Assembly: GCA_001464895.1 (NCBI GenBank)
Contig: LNEE01000015.1
Location: 1-64,000, forward strand
DNA length: 64,000 nucleotides
Origin: Betaproteobacteria bacterium Ga0077532
GTDB taxonomy: Bacteria; Pseudomonadota; Gammaproteobacteria; Burkholderiales; Ga0077523
Reading direction: 5' to 3'
Below are positions 62,909-64,000 of this stretch, piece by piece. The translations under genes were made by a program, and so were the position numbers. Numbering within the stretch: the stretch's first letter is position 1; the number at the start of each line of letters is the position of its first letter. The notes under the pieces were generated by a model. It did not search any database. It had not been told where the DNA came from and saw only the letters and a list, made by a program, of their open reading frames with translations.

Positions 62909-64000
62909 TCAACCCAACGGCACCGGCACGTAGAAGCGCATGGCGTTGCGCTGCACGAGCAGTGCCACGCGATCGCGCGACTTCCCGACGGCGCTGTTCA
63001 GCGTGTCGATCGAGTCGATCGGCTCGCTGTTCAGCGCGATGATGACGTCGCCGGGGCGGATGCCGGCCTTGGCGGCTGCACCGTCCGCGCGCTCCACGAG
63101 GACGCCGTGCGGAGCCTGCAGGCGATCGCGTTCGTGGGGAGAAATCGGCCGGACGGTCAAGCCGAGTTGCGACGGCTTCGACGGCGCCTCGACCGCGGCG
63201 ACCTTCTCGACCGGCGTCTCGCCCAATTTCACCAACGTCTCGCGGCTCTTGCCGTCGCGCCAGATCTCCAGCTTCACATCGGCACCGGGGCGCCCCTCAC
63301 CGATCATGCGCGGGAGGTCGATGGACTGCTCGACCTTGCGGCCGTTGACGCCGAGGATGACATCGCCCACCTTGAGACCTGCGCCATCGGCCGGCCCGCC
63401 CTTCTCGATGCCCGACACCAGCGCACCCCGCGCACGGTCCAGCCCGAAAGTCGCCGCGAGTTCCTTGTCGACCTGCTGGATGGTGACGCCGATGCGGCCG
63501 CGCTGCACCTTGCCGAACTGGAGCAGGTCGTCCTTCACCTTCATTGCGACATCGATCGGGATCGCGAAGGAGAGCCCCATGTATCCGCCGGTGCGGCTGT
63601 AGATCTGGGAGTTCACACCGACGACTTCACCGGCAAGATTGAAGAGCGGCCCGCCGGAGTTGCCCGGATTCACGGCTACGTCGGTCTGGATGAACGGCAC
63701 GTAGGAATCACTCGGAAGGCTGCGGGACTTCGCCGAGACGATACCGGCCGTCACGGTGTTCTCGAATCCGAACGGCGATCCGATGGCCGCCACCCAGTTG
63801 CCGACACGCACGCTGTCGGGTGACCCAATGCGAACGGTGGGCAACCCCGTCGCGTCGATCTTGAGCAAGGCGACATCCGTCCGGGAGTCGATGCCGATGA
63901 CCTTCGCGGGGAAGTCCCGGCGATCGGTGAGACGCACGACGACCTGATCGGAGTCCTTCACCACGTGCGCGTTGGTGAGCACATAGCCGTCCGCGCTCAC
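62909..64000 (-). CDS. Do-type periplasmic serine protease, 3' part
   Basis: The last 363 residues of a DegP/MucD-like protease; the start lies beyond the right edge. The catalytic triad is complete: His in VLTNAHVVKDSD, Asp in SRTDVALLKID, Ser in NPGNSGGPLFNLAG. Two PDZ domains follow (about residues 160-255 and 275-360), with the carboxylate loops in RGRIGVTI and LGLTVRP. It degrades or refolds damaged envelope proteins. Two PDZ domains agree with DegP/MucD rather than DegS. Confidence 0.95.
   Translation of the reverse strand: MSADGYVLTNAHVVKDSDQVVVRLTDRRDFPAKVIGIDSRTDVALLKIDATGLPTVRIGSPDSVRVGNWVAAIGSPFGFENTVTAGIVSAKSRSLPSDSYVPFIQTDVAVNPGNSGGPLFNLAGEVVGVNSQIYSRTGGYMGLSFAIPIDVAMKVKDDLLQFGKVQRGRIGVTIQQVDKELAATFGLDRARGALVSGIEKGGPADGAGLKVGDVILGVNGRKVEQSIDLPRMIGEGRPGADVKLEIWRDGKSRETLVKLGETPVEKVAAVEAPSKPSQLGLTVRPISPHERDRLQAPHGVLVERADGAAAKAGIRPGDVIIALNSEPIDSIDTLNSAVGKSRDRVALLVQRNAMRFYVPVPLG

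Overview
The window is GC-rich, densely coded DNA from a bacterial chromosome, most likely a betaproteobacterium. Pointers are two PEP-CTERM surface proteins, a stand-alone HslV-like proteasome homologue of the BPH type, an APS-reductase-type sulfate assimilation operon with DUF934, zinc-independent FolE2 beside dxs-ispA-xseB, and a murJ/rpsT divergent pair. I see no transposase, phage gene, CRISPR array, rRNA or tRNA gene. Almost all of it reads as stable chromosomal backbone.

Layout. 1-10.4 kb: a repeat pair with nested palindromes, a four-cysteine c-type cytochrome (CX3CH plus CX2C), two small unknown genes, then a block of two paralogous NarL-type response regulators around a PEP-CTERM protein and a TonB-dependent receptor. 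A sensor kinase is coupled to the second regulator, and a YVTN beta-propeller protein is divergent from the kinase. The cytochrome and propeller match, from memory, families tied to PQQ/methanol-type oxidation, so this may be the edge of such a locus. 10.4-13.6 kb: a lone heavy-metal RND pump. 13.6-14.5 kb: a second PEP-CTERM gene behind a well-formed sigma-54 promoter. 14.6-19.2 kb: envelope lipoproteins (COG3014, YcfL, LpoB), a Sel1 protein and two small exported proteins. 19.2-26.1 kb: an EamA transporter, a diguanylate cyclase and a TolC-MacA-MacB export operon.

26.1-33.3 kb (minus strand): a compact assimilatory sulfate reduction and siroheme operon, read TauE, CysI, DUF934, CysH, CysD, CysN, SUMT, CbiX. 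33.5-37.7 kb: murJ, rpsT and a PLP decarboxylase. 38-42.5 kb (plus): argF, a MORN protein, argG, ppnP, BPH and yajQ. ArgG carries an unusual 53-residue Lys/Ala/Pro tail like histone H1. 42.5-48.5 kb: a methyltransferase, an amidotransferase, a retropepsin, folE2, and dxs-ispA-xseB.

48.5-58 kb: a Rieske oxygenase, an epoxide-hydrolase-like enzyme, small lipoproteins, a ComB-like phosphatase, and an acyl-CoA degradation set (MaoC, 3-hydroxyacyl-CoA dehydrogenase, two acyl-CoA dehydrogenases, a GST). 58-61.8 kb: a class III aminotransferase, an M81 peptidase and a PPOX flavoprotein. 61.8-64 kb: an Ala-rich coiled-coil lipoprotein and the 3' part of a Do-type protease that runs off the right edge.

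The points most worth checking are the ArgG tail, the sigma-54 promoter of the second PEP-CTERM gene, the possible PQQ/lanthanide link of the left 10 kb, the BPH gene in an arginine/nucleoside operon, and an orphan intrinsic terminator at 48.63 kb that may end a small RNA.
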